The notes beneath the pieces are model-generated. The model saw only the letters and a list, made by a program, of their open reading frames with translations, searched no databases and had not been told where the DNA came from. DNA of 64,000 bases from Succinatimonas sp. CAG:777 (lineage in GTDB: Bacteria; Pseudomonadota; Gammaproteobacteria; Enterobacterales; Succinivibrionaceae). The stretch lies in the NCBI GenBank assembly GCA_000431835.1, contig HF987960.1, positions 15,045-79,044 on the forward strand, written 5' to 3'. The position numbers were made by a program, and so were the translations under genes. This document shows positions 33,436 through 41,534 of the stretch, piece after piece (position 1 is the stretch's first letter; each line of letters opens with the position of its first letter).

Positions 33436-34373
33436 TTAGCTTGTCTTAAAGCGTTTTGCTTCATACATTCTTTGTTCTGCAATTTGGATGAATTTCTTAA
33501 TATCAATGTCACTTTCGTCTATGCTAAAAGTCTTAGAGACTAATGATAATGACATGTGTTTAATTAAATATCTACTATATTTATCAGTAAGAGCATGAAG
33601 TCTAGTTAAACGAGTTCTTACTTCATATTTGTCATGTGTTTTAATATGACAAAAAAACACATCTCCGTCGGTTCTGTATATAACACCGATCTTCTTTAGA
33701 CTTGTTTGAACAATATTTGCAACCGCTTTTATACTTTCATCACCATTACTGAGTCCTAGAGCATCATTGATAAATTTTAATCCATTGATATCAATAACAA
33801 CAAAGGTGATGAATTTACCTCCATGAGGACGAAGATGATAGCTAGAAAAATCGCATTTAATCAGATCCATATCGTAATCATAAGCTGATCTGTTTAGTAC
33901 GTCCGTGAGAGGATCATGTCTGATAATATTACTAATGAGTTCTTTCTTGTGTTTTAACTTAGTAATATCCATGAATGCTGATTGGACACTTATGTAATGA
34001 CCTCTGTCATCATCGCCTTTATTAAGCGCAATAGCATTTGACATAAGAAAGATTGTTTTATGCATAAAATTAACGATTTCAAGCTCAAACTGAATCTCAT
34101 CTTTTGTTTTAGATAACTGTGAGTAAATATTCTTTAATACAGCTTTGTACTTTGGAGTTACAAGATCTTCAAAATCAGTAACAGATTTTGTAAAGCTGTC
34201 TAAGTTAATACCAACAATTCTTTCACATTCACTGTTAAATTGCTCAACCACGATATGATTCGTAGTATTACTTTTTGCTCATAAATTCTAAATGCAGCTA
34301 TACCACAATCAATGGTATGAAAAAGTGTATCTACGTCTATTGAAATACCATCTAATGCTAGAGTTAAACTCAT
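33436..34373 (-). pseudogene. Frameshifted PAS-GGDEF protein with a degenerate GGDEF motif
   Basis: The GGDEF part is open from GTG 34251 down to 33436 (271 residues), but the true start appears to be ATG 34373 in another frame (MSLTLALDGISIDVDTLF..., ending FRIYEQK). Adding one A to the A5 run on the minus strand (plus-strand T5 at 34272-34276) joins the frames into a 312-residue protein: an N-terminal PAS-like domain (about 20-150), then GGDEF from HDPLTDVLNR. The signature reads R-T-D-G-D-V-F-F where active cyclases have GG[DE]EF, so cyclic-di-GMP synthesis is unlikely even if repaired; sensing or binding is possible. There is no membrane segment. Confidence 0.7.
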
Positions 34374-34531
34374 TAAAGATCTTGATAATAGTAATAATTA
34401 CTATTATTATAGATTTTAAAATTTTGCTTGGTTTAAATATTCTTAAAAATTAGTTACGCAAATAGCATAATGTTTGTTAAGGATATGCAGATTAAAATAT
34501 TTATTGATGGAGAGGAGATAAGATGTGGAAA

Positions 34532-34558
34532 TGAAAAAGATCCTCGAAAGGATCTTTT
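34532..34558 (-). terminator. Terminator of dsbB
   Basis: Perfect 9-bp stem AAAGATCCT/AGGATCTTT with a TTCG tetraloop in the minus-strand RNA, followed by a T-run, 8 bp after the dsbB stop. Confidence 0.85.
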
Positions 34559-34565
34559 AAAAACG

Positions 34566-35123
34566 TTACTTATACAATCTATCAAAGTTACTTGTTTTCT
34601 TTTTTACAAAGAAACTGATTAACATTAGGATGGCAATAACAGTAGCACTTGCAAATGCGATTAAGATCCAAAATGGCATGCTCTGTCCTAAAAGCTCCCA
34701 ATCAAGCTTATCAGAACATAAACCTAATGGTTTAAACATCCAAGGAGCAATGGTGTCTAGAGGTAAAAAGTCAGGAAATTGAGCTTCTAGCTTACAGGTA
34801 TTACCAAATAAAGAAGTACTGGTGTAGGCTCTGTAGTGTTCCCATGTTACTAAAAGTCCACCAATAGCACTTGCTAAGAATCCAGCAGCACATAAGAATC
34901 TTACAATAACATAATTTGCAGCCATTGCGCCTATGAAACCTGCCACAACAAAACCTAAGAAATAAGCTCTCTCGTAAACGCAGTTAACACATGGATTTAA
35001 ATGCAATTCGTACTGAAAATAAAGACCGCAAGCCTCTAGCGCAATTCCTGATAGGAAAAGCAAAAACCAGCAGAATCTTGATGCGCAAATACTTTTAAAT
35101 AGTTGTAACAAGGTAGACTCCAA
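34566..35123 (-). CDS. dsbB: Disulfide bond formation protein B
   Basis: 185 residues with four membrane helices. Inner-membrane quinone reductase that reoxidises DsbA. The first periplasmic loop has the redox pair C45-V-N-C48 (CVLC in E. coli), and the second has C110 and C136, the spacing expected for DsbB. The arginine after CVNCVYER matches the quinone-proximal Arg. It is monocistronic with a tetraloop terminator. DsbA is not in the window. Confidence 0.95.
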   Translation of the reverse strand: MESTLLQLFKSICASRFCWFLLFLSGIALEACGLYFQYELHLNPCVNCVYERAYFLGFVVAGFIGAMAANYVIVRFLCAAGFLASAIGGLLVTWEHYRAYTSTSLFGNTCKLEAQFPDFLPLDTIAPWMFKPLGLCSDKLDWELLGQSMPFWILIAFASATVIAILMLISFFVKKKTSNFDRLYK

Positions 35124-35226
35124 TTTATTTATTATTCTGTAAGGTTACCGGCGCTAATAATATCATTTTGTATAGCAATATTATTAGAGTTAAGGCTCAT
35201 TATTGTGCAATTTTTATCTTTTGAAT

Positions 35227-35252
35227 AAAAAAGGCTCTGCAAATGCAGAGCC
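35227..35252 (-). terminator. Terminator of nhaB
   Basis: Perfect 8-bp stem GGCTCTGC/GCAGAGCC with a 4-nt loop, followed on the minus strand by TTTTTTA, 23 bp past the nhaB stop. Confidence 0.9.
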
Positions 35253-35275
35253 AAGTTAATAAATTTAAAGGCAGA

Positions 35276-36856
35276 TTACTTAATCTGACCTTGGATTAAC
35301 TCAATTGAAGCACCGTGAACCCAACCTTCACGAATTAACCAACCGGTTAGTTCTGGCATCAAGAACCAGGTTGCAAGAAGACCTACAACAGTTAACACGA
35401 TAGTATATGGTAATGCCATGTACATCATCTTAAAGTAAGGTAATCTGATTAAAGCTGCAATAGGTGAAGTCAATAAGAATAAGAATGCAGCCTGACCGTT
35501 AGGAGTTGCAACTGAAGGTAAGTTTGTGCCAGCGTTGATTGCAATTGCTAACTCGTCAAATTGTTCAGGTGTAATTACACCATTTAATAAAGAATCACGA
35601 ACCTGTTCAATATAAATGGTGGCTACGAATACGTTATCAGATACTGATGAAATGATACCGTTTGCCATATAGAAGATAGGTAAGTGTAACTCTTTAGGAG
35701 TGGAGAATACCCATGCAATAATTGGATCAAACAGTTTCTGTGTTGAAATTACTGTTACGACAGTAAAGAAAACGCATAATAAAGCGCAGAAAGGCATTGA
35801 TTCAGTGAAAGCTTTACCAACAGGACCTTCTGAAGTAATACCGCAAAGAGCTGTTGCTAAAATGATAACAGATAGACCGATAACACCTACAGATGCTAAG
35901 TGGAAACCTAAAGCTACAACTAACCAGATTACACAGCAAAACTGAACAATAAGATTTAACTTATCGCGCTTGGTTAATGACTTAGTCTGCTCTTCATCCT
36001 TCTTTACCATGATGTCATAAACAGCCTGAGGCATCTTATGACCATAACCAAAGAGTTTGAAGTGCTCAACGATAAAGCATGTAATTAAACCACAAACTAA
36101 AACAGGAACTGAGATTGGGGCCATGCGTAATGCATAATCGATAAATTTCCATCCGCAAACATCGCCGATGATTAAGTTCTGAGGCTCACCAACAATTGTA
36201 CATACGCCACCTAAGGTAGTACCTACAGCTGAATGCATCAAAATGCTACGTAAGAAAGCTCTGAACTCATCTAAGCTCTTTTTGTGCTCTTCAGGTACGA
36301 TGCTGTCGTTATTAGCGAGCATAGACATTGCATTGTTATCTGTGATGATTGACATGTACAGCTGATATAAACCAACGCAAGTAGAAATAATGATAGCAAG
36401 AACTGTTAAAGCATCAACGAAAGCTGACAAAATAGCTGACATGAAACAGAACATTAAAGCTAAAAGCACACTTGATCTTACTTTTACCAATAGCTTAGTA
36501 AAGAAGAACAGCAAGAAATCACGAACGAAGTGAATACCTGCAACCATGAACATCAGCAGCATGATTACTTCAAGATTGGATTCAATCTCTTTTGTAACAT
36601 GGTGCATATCGCACATGCCGATAAAGCAAGCTTCAATTACTAAAAGACCACCAGCCTCAAGAGGGTAGCAGTCAAGAGCCATAGCAAGAGTGAAAATGAA
36701 TTCAATAACCAATAACCAACCTGCTACAAACAGTGAGTATTGTGCAACGATTGGGTTTATGATTAAGAAAGCAATAATTACATTTTTATACCAAGCTGGA
36801 GCGCTGCCTAAAAAGTTAAGCACGCCTGCCTTGGCATAACTGATTGATGTGCTCAT
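35276..36856 (-). CDS. nhaB: Na+/H+ antiporter NhaB
   Basis: 526 residues, about 12 membrane segments, same length class as E. coli NhaB (513). Shared sequence begins NFLGSAPAWYKN and AGWLLVIEFIFTLAMALDCYPL, and continues with ANLEVIMLLMFMVAGI, SAFVDALTVLAII and the TLGGVCTIVGEPQN-LIIG segment. It exports sodium in exchange for protons in the inner membrane. GAGG precedes the ATG. It is monocistronic. Confidence 0.96.
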   Translation of the reverse strand: MSTSISYAKAGVLNFLGSAPAWYKNVIIAFLIINPIVAQYSLFVAGWLLVIEFIFTLAMALDCYPLEAGGLLVIEACFIGMCDMHHVTKEIESNLEVIMLLMFMVAGIHFVRDFLLFFFTKLLVKVRSSVLLALMFCFMSAILSAFVDALTVLAIIISTCVGLYQLYMSIITDNNAMSMLANNDSIVPEEHKKSLDEFRAFLRSILMHSAVGTTLGGVCTIVGEPQNLIIGDVCGWKFIDYALRMAPISVPVLVCGLITCFIVEHFKLFGYGHKMPQAVYDIMVKKDEEQTKSLTKRDKLNLIVQFCCVIWLVVALGFHLASVGVIGLSVIILATALCGITSEGPVGKAFTESMPFCALLCVFFTVVTVISTQKLFDPIIAWVFSTPKELHLPIFYMANGIISSVSDNVFVATIYIEQVRDSLLNGVITPEQFDELAIAINAGTNLPSVATPNGQAAFLFLLTSPIAALIRLPYFKMMYMALPYTIVLTVVGLLATWFLMPELTGWLIREGWVHGASIELIQGQIK

Positions 36857-37066
36857 ATAACCTCAGTTTTTAAAGTAGCGTTTATCACATTGGCAGTCAT
36901 CATTTAGCTGTGAATATGATAAGCAGTGATACAGACTAATTGTCTAAAAAATAGTCAAAGTAAAATGTCAGTGAATTATATTCTTTATCAGCTGACATTA
37001 AAAGAAAATTTTTTACATTGTGCGATTATTGATACAAAACAGTTTTTAGAATATAAAAAGTATTTT

Positions 37067-37759
37067 TTAATTCCTAAACTTAAGTTTTTCTCTTATGTTT
37101 AGAGCACAAAATGTAAATAAATTTAGTGCATATATAGAAATATGCAAAACAAAAATTCTTATGACCATAAAAGTTATAGCTGGATCAAAATTATCTTTAC
37201 CAAGAATATAACCTTCAATATGCAGTAATTTATATTTTGCAAAGTAGGTCTCAATGATTGCGAAGACATAAATGAGAGCTACGGTAAACAGAATATACAC
37301 AGGCAGATTTCTGAAAATAGTGCTAAAAACTATCTTCAGAGGATGTTCTGTTGAGACTCTCCTGTCTACGTCATAGGCCTTAATAAAGCTGTAAGCCATA
37401 ATTATGATTTGTAAAATAATAATTGTTACAGCAATTGTGCTTATAAGCGTTGTAAGAGCGTGAGAATATTCTAATTGCTCTGGTGTAGCTATCTGCAATG
37501 TTGGATTTCTAACAGCTTTGTACTTATATACTTCAATGAATTCACTTGCTTTGTAACAGAAATATCGGAAAAGGGCTGTTAGACCTAATAGATAAAGAAT
37601 TTCTGTACCTAGCATTGCCTTAAAATCAAATTTAAGACCTTTTTTGAAGGATAAAATCTTGTCATTTTGTTTTGAGAAAACATGGTACAAGAAGAAAGTT
37701 GTTAATGAAGGAAAGAGTAAAGTTAAAGGTACAGTCACAACACATGATAAAGGCTGCAA
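37067..37759 (-). CDS. Hypothetical membrane protein, start corrected
   Basis: About 230 residues with four or five membrane segments (near LTLLFPSLTTFFLYHVF, EILYLLGLTALF, LISTIAVTIIILQIIIMAYSF, VYILFTVALIYVFA and the last 40 residues). I do not recognise the family. The longest frame begins at ATG 37840, but its first 27 codons pass through the strong terminator of the upstream gene, and that ATG has no ribosome-binding site. TTG 37759 has AAAGG at 5 nt and lies past the terminator, so it is preferred. The true start is still uncertain. Confidence 0.55.
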   Translation of the reverse strand: MQPLSCVVTVPLTLLFPSLTTFFLYHVFSKQNDKILSFKKGLKFDFKAMLGTEILYLLGLTALFRYFCYKASEFIEVYKYKAVRNPTLQIATPEQLEYSHALTTLISTIAVTIIILQIIIMAYSFIKAYDVDRRVSTEHPLKIVFSTIFRNLPVYILFTVALIYVFAIIETYFAKYKLLHIEGYILGKDNFDPAITFMVIRIFVLHISIYALNLFTFCALNIREKLKFRN

Positions 37760-37780
37760 TGCACCTTTTAGTAAGGCTAT

Positions 37781-37814
37781 AAAAATGCCGCCCGCATTTA
37801 CTCGGTGCGGGCGG
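37781..37814 (-). terminator. Terminator of the YidE-like antiporter gene
   Basis: Perfect GC-rich 9-bp stem CCGCCCGCA/TGCGGGCGG with a 9-nt loop, followed on the minus strand by CATTTTTAT, 33 bp after the stop of the antiporter gene. Confidence 0.9.
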
Positions 37815-37846
37815 ATTTCACTAATGTTATTCAATGTCATCTATTA

Positions 37847-39580
37847 TTAGAAAGTTGATGAAACAATAATTAACATGATCTGTGGAGACAGAATACGTAG
37901 GAACATTACAAAAGGATAAACTGTAGCGTAACCAATTGATGAAGCTTCAGCATCTTTGTACATGTTGTTTGCGTATGCTAGTGCTGGAGGATCAGTGTAA
38001 GAACCAGCTAGAACACCAGACAATACTAGGTAATTTACCTTGAGTAACTTGTAGCCAACAAAACCTACAATCAGTAATGGAATAATTGAGATTAAGGTTG
38101 CCCAAGCCATCCAATGTAAACCTAAGCCTTGAGTTAATTCTTCCCAGAAACCGTTAGCACCTGCGTTAATACCAACAATAGTTAAGAACAGGGTAATACC
38201 GATTTCTTTAAATGCTGATAAAGCAGCAGTTGGAAGTCTCCAATGCATCTTGTTCCCTGTCCATGTATCACCGAATCTTGCAAGTAAAATTGCTGCAATC
38301 AGAGTACCACCGATAACACCCAACTTCATTGGAGAAGGAACACCAGGAATTGGAATAGGAATAGAACCTAATAACATACCAACAAACAGACCAATGAAAA
38401 TAGGCATCATTGGTACGTGATTCATGGTAGCAGATGAGTTACCAACAACTTTACCTGCCTTTTTAATGTTATCAACAGTACCTACAACGTTTAATTCATC
38501 ACCTAAAGCTAACTTTAAGTCTGGGGTTGGCATAAACTGAACGCCAGAACGGAAAACACGAGAAACTACTAAGTTATAGTGTCCTTCAAGATCTAAATCT
38601 GATAAGGTGCGTCCCATTACATTGTTATTGGTAATGATTAAGTGACGAACTGAAATTGTAGAACCGTGTGTTGTTAAAACGTCTTTTGTTTCAGTACCTA
38701 AAGCAATTGATGCTTTTGATACAAACTTTGAACCACCAACTAAGTGTAAAAGATCGCCTTTTTGAAGAACTAAATCTTTTGAAGGAACTGACAACACACC
38801 ATCTCTCTTAATACGAGAGCAGATAACTGTACCTTCTTTTACACATGGAATGTCGTTAATGGTCTTTCCAATGTACTCTGAGTTTTCAACCTGTACGTTT
38901 GATACGATTGGGGCATCACGACCTGCGTTCTTGCTATCATGATAAGCCTGACCTTCGCCGTCAACACTTACCTTAAATAAAGAACGAATTAAGATCATTG
39001 TAATCAGAATTGAGCAAACACCGAAAGGATAAGCAACAGCGTAAGCTTTTGGAACTTTAGTTACGTCTAAACCTAAGGCGATAGGGTCTTTACCTAAACC
39101 TTGCAATGCTGTACCAATATCAGTAACCATAAGGCTTGCAGCGCTTAATGCAGGAGTGTTTGTGATTGCTCCTGAGTACATACCAACCATTGCATCTGGT
39201 GTTACGATACCACAATAGAATAATGCTAAAGCAATACAGCAACCTAAAACAATAATAGATACTGCTAAAGAAATAAGCTTCAAGCCATTACCACGTAAAG
39301 CCGCAAAGAAACTTGGACCTACCTGAATACCAATTGCGTAAACGAACAGCATTAAGCCGAACTCTTGTAAGAAGTGCAGAATGCTAGCTTCTGCAGTTAC
39401 ACCGCCTGGTACGTGTAACTCGAAACCAAAATAATGATTTGCAATGTGTCCGACTAAAATACCTGAGAACAGCACACCGCCAATTCCCAGACCGACACCT
39501 TTGTACTTTAATTGACCTAAAGCAATACCAAGTACAGCGCCGACTGATATATAAATAACTAACAGGGCAAGAGATGACAT
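37847..39580 (-). CDS. YidE/AspT-type aspartate-alanine exchanger family transporter
   Basis: 577 residues: an N-terminal membrane half (LGIGGVLFSGILVGH, QEFGLMLFVYAIGIQVGP, SGAITNTPALSAAS), two cytoplasmic TrkA-C domains (about residues 215-385, each with a G-x-x-L-x-x-L-x-L pattern), and a C-terminal membrane half with G-I-T-L-F-L-T-I-V-G-I-N-A-G. This is the aspartate:alanine exchanger (AAE) architecture, nearest to E. coli YidE (553). The substrate is unknown; short dicarboxylic or amino acids are plausible. Its mRNA leader contains a terminator-like hairpin. Confidence 0.92.
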   Translation of the reverse strand: MSSLALLVIYISVGAVLGIALGQLKYKGVGLGIGGVLFSGILVGHIANHYFGFELHVPGGVTAEASILHFLQEFGLMLFVYAIGIQVGPSFFAALRGNGLKLISLAVSIIVLGCCIALALFYCGIVTPDAMVGMYSGAITNTPALSAASLMVTDIGTALQGLGKDPIALGLDVTKVPKAYAVAYPFGVCSILITMILIRSLFKVSVDGEGQAYHDSKNAGRDAPIVSNVQVENSEYIGKTINDIPCVKEGTVICSRIKRDGVLSVPSKDLVLQKGDLLHLVGGSKFVSKASIALGTETKDVLTTHGSTISVRHLIITNNNVMGRTLSDLDLEGHYNLVVSRVFRSGVQFMPTPDLKLALGDELNVVGTVDNIKKAGKVVGNSSATMNHVPMMPIFIGLFVGMLLGSIPIPIPGVPSPMKLGVIGGTLIAAILLARFGDTWTGNKMHWRLPTAALSAFKEIGITLFLTIVGINAGANGFWEELTQGLGLHWMAWATLISIIPLLIVGFVGYKLLKVNYLVLSGVLAGSYTDPPALAYANNMYKDAEASSIGYATVYPFVMFLRILSPQIMLIIVSSTF

Positions 39581-39615
39581 TTAATAAATACCATTGGAAT
39601 AAACAAGAAATAAAA

Positions 39616-39639
39616 AACAAAGCCTAACGACTGTTAGGC
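39616..39639 (-). promoter_or_regulatory. Terminator-like hairpin in the YidE-like leader
   Basis: On the minus strand GCCTAAC/GTTAGGC (7 bp, 4-nt loop) is followed by TTTGTTTTTTATTTC, 41 nt before the start codon. No minus-strand gene lies upstream that would need it, so it is a candidate attenuator. Confidence 0.5.
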
Positions 39640-39806
39640 CTCATTTCTCTTAATTTTATCATAACTATGAAATTTATTCTTTATTATTGACCAGACAAAA
39701 TAAGGAATATTGCACAGATTTGCGTAAAAAAAATTAAACAAACATTGTAGTTGCATAAATAAGAAGACTGATTTTCACTCAAAATGATCATTTATTAACT
39801 AATATT

Positions 39807-39822
39807 TGTGTGCTATATCACA
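39807..39822. promoter_or_regulatory. CRP-like binding site
   Basis: TGTGT-N6-TCACA matches the CRP consensus TGTGA-N6-TCACA at 9 of 10 core positions. It lies between two divergent transport units. No crp gene is in the window, so its activity is inferred. Confidence 0.45.
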
Positions 39823-39849
39823 AAAATAAGAGTATATTATTTAGCTACC

Positions 39850-39876
39850 TGGCAGTTCAGATATTTTAAACTGCCA
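39850..39876 (+). promoter_or_regulatory. Hairpin in the 5' leader of the small exported protein / YjjP-YjjB unit
   Basis: TGGCAGTT (39850-39857) and AACTGCCA (39869-39876) pair perfectly with an 11-nt loop, about 24 nt before the ribosome-binding site GGAG. No U-tract follows. Confidence 0.4.
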
Positions 39877-39910
39877 ACAAAAAATCTTAATTTTCGACGT
39901 GGAGAACAAT

Positions 39911-40150
39911 ATGAATATTAAATTATTGTCTGTTAGCGCTTTTTTATTTGTTTCTGTTCCATTTTCAGCATGTGCTGTAATGGAAGCTTCTTGGGACGAT
40001 GAAGGTGTTGAGCTTGCTGAAAAGCCTGAGCACTGCCCTATGAATATTTATATTAAGAATGCCGATGGCAAGATCGAAGAGCATGAATGGTCACATGCAA
40101 GAGTACATAGCTCTGATAAAGAACAAAAACTAGAGTGTGTTTATAACTAA
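39911..40150 (+). CDS. Small exported protein
   Basis: 79 residues from ATG 39911, with GGAG 6 nt upstream. The signal peptide (MNIKLLSVSAFLFVSVPFSACA) is followed by a 57-residue acidic polar domain with two cysteines (HCPMN and LECVYN) that may pair. The start could also be read as a lipoprotein signal (PFSAC), but no good lipobox is present. No family recognised. It lies 17 bp before the YjjP-like gene, so it is probably co-transcribed with the exporter. Confidence 0.65.
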   Translation: MNIKLLSVSAFLFVSVPFSACAVMEASWDDEGVELAEKPEHCPMNIYIKNADGKIEEHEWSHARVHSSDKEQKLECVYN

Positions 40151-40167
40151 TTTGAGTTTTACCAAAA

Positions 40168-40956
40168 ATGCCTCATATAGATTTAGATACCAGTTCGGAT
40201 CTTAATAAAAAAACAAAAATTCTGTGCACTTTTGGATGGCGTATGGCTCTAGCTGGTGCAGAAACACGCCTTATTATGCGTTGTTGTCATGATATGGCAA
40301 AAGCAATGCATGTCATCAATCCTGAATTCACCTTAACCCGTTCTTTCTTTTTAGTAAGATGCTGTGATGGTAATAGTCACTACGCTGAGAGAATTGCTAA
40401 GATTAAAAGTCTTGGCATTAACATGAACAGTGTTACAAGACTTAATTTCATCGCTAATGATGTAATTAGTGGGGAAATTACAGATCTTGATCTTATCTAC
40501 CACAAGATCAGAGCTGTAAGACCTGCTCACTATAACAAGAACATGTTAATCCCAATTGAAGCTTTTGCAGCAGCTGCTTTCGCTTACTGTAATGGTGGTA
40601 CTGCAACAGTATGCCTAGCTGCTTTAATTGGCGGTTTTATGTTGATGTTCTTTAAGTTTTGGCTGTTAAAGAAGGGCTTTTTCGAGACCTTTGTATTTAT
40701 GGCTTGTGCATTCTTAGGTTGTGCCACAACCTATATTATGTGTACATATGTCCTAAATGCGTCAGCCGAAGAAACTCGATTAGCAATCATGGCTACAACT
40801 TTACTTTTAGTTCCTGGCTTCCCTTACATGAATGGTTTCTTGGATATCTTCAAAGGATACTTGGAAATTGGTGTGATGAGACTTGTTTATTCAATCATCC
40901 TGACAGCATGTGCAGCTTCTGGACTATTAGGTGCTTTATATCTAATGTGGATTTAG
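40168..40956 (+). CDS. ThrE/YjjP-like exporter subunit
   Basis: 262 residues: an N-terminal soluble region (1-130) of the threonine/serine exporter domain (G-W-R-M-A-L-A-G-A-E-T-R and the R-L-N-F-I segment), then five membrane helices from about residue 130. In E. coli the ThrE-type exporter is split in the same way into YjjP (this part) and YjjB, where the pair exports succinate or dicarboxylates. In a succinate-forming bacterium, succinate export is an attractive role, but it is inference. The ribosome-binding site is weak. Confidence 0.82.
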   Translation: MPHIDLDTSSDLNKKTKILCTFGWRMALAGAETRLIMRCCHDMAKAMHVINPEFTLTRSFFLVRCCDGNSHYAERIAKIKSLGINMNSVTRLNFIANDVISGEITDLDLIYHKIRAVRPAHYNKNMLIPIEAFAAAAFAYCNGGTATVCLAALIGGFMLMFFKFWLLKKGFFETFVFMACAFLGCATTYIMCTYVLNASAEETRLAIMATTLLLVPGFPYMNGFLDIFKGYLEIGVMRLVYSIILTACAASGLLGALYLMWI

Positions 40957-40971
40957 TTGGAGTTTGTTTCA

Positions 40972-41469
40972 ATGTTAGATTTAAATTTTACAACTGAATT
41001 CTTAATAAGATGGGCTATGGAAACTGGCTGTGCATCATTTATTGCTGTAGCCTTCGCAATGCTGTTCCAAGTTCCTGTTAAGTATTTAGGTTTTGTGGCT
41101 TTAGGTGGAGCTGTGACCCGTTGCTTAAGAACATTTTTATTCTTAGGTTGTGGTCTTGAAGTTGTTGTATCAACTTTCATTGCCTGTTCTGTTACATCTC
41201 TGCTGTTTATTTATATCGCTCCAAAACTTAAAGTAACAAGAGTTATCTTCACAGTAGCTTCAATTATTTCTCTTATCCCTGGTATGGATGCTTATCAGTG
41301 TCTGATTGCTATGGCAAGAATTATTGAAGATGCACAGACAGAACTTGTGCAAGAAGCTTACCTTATCATGCATCATGGTATGAGATGTTTTGGTATTATG
41401 CTTGCAATTAGTTTAGGTATTGCAGTTCCTCCTCTATTCTTTTACAGATATAGATTTGGTAAATCTTAA
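40972..41469 (+). CDS. ThrE/YjjB-like exporter subunit
   Basis: 165 residues with five predicted membrane helices, the C-terminal half of a ThrE-type exporter (ThrE_2). ASFIAVAFAMLFQVP, the G-G-A-V-T-R segment, LIPGMDAYQCL and the last helix fit YjjB. ATG 40972 is chosen because GGAG lies 9 nt upstream; the frame extends 5 codons to a TTG directly after the YjjP stop. It should form a complex with the preceding gene product. A terminator follows. Confidence 0.82.
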   Translation: MLDLNFTTEFLIRWAMETGCASFIAVAFAMLFQVPVKYLGFVALGGAVTRCLRTFLFLGCGLEVVVSTFIACSVTSLLFIYIAPKLKVTRVIFTVASIISLIPGMDAYQCLIAMARIIEDAQTELVQEAYLIMHHGMRCFGIMLAISLGIAVPPLFFYRYRFGKS

Positions 41470-41474
41470 ACAAA

Positions 41475-41497
41475 AAGTGGTGCTGTCGGCACCACTT
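41475..41497. terminator. Bidirectional terminator between the YjjB-like gene and the 1106-residue protein
   Basis: 9-bp stem AAGTGGTGC/GCACCACTT with a 5-nt loop. On the minus strand it is followed by TTTGTTTAA, so it best fits the leftward gene ending at 41535. Confidence 0.75.
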
Positions 41498-41534
41498 AGA
41501 AAAAACTATTCCTTTTTTCTTTTCTACAATGCTT

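Larger units (their letters stand above)
39581..39910. other. Divergent regulatory region between the YidE-like and YjjP/YjjB units
   Basis: About 330 bp without a gene. From left to right it holds a terminator-like hairpin in the YidE-like leader (39622-39639), AT-rich promoter sequence, a CRP-like site (39807-39822), a TATATT/TATTAT -10 candidate (39833-39840) and an 8-bp hairpin in the rightward leader (39850-39876). Confidence 0.6.
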
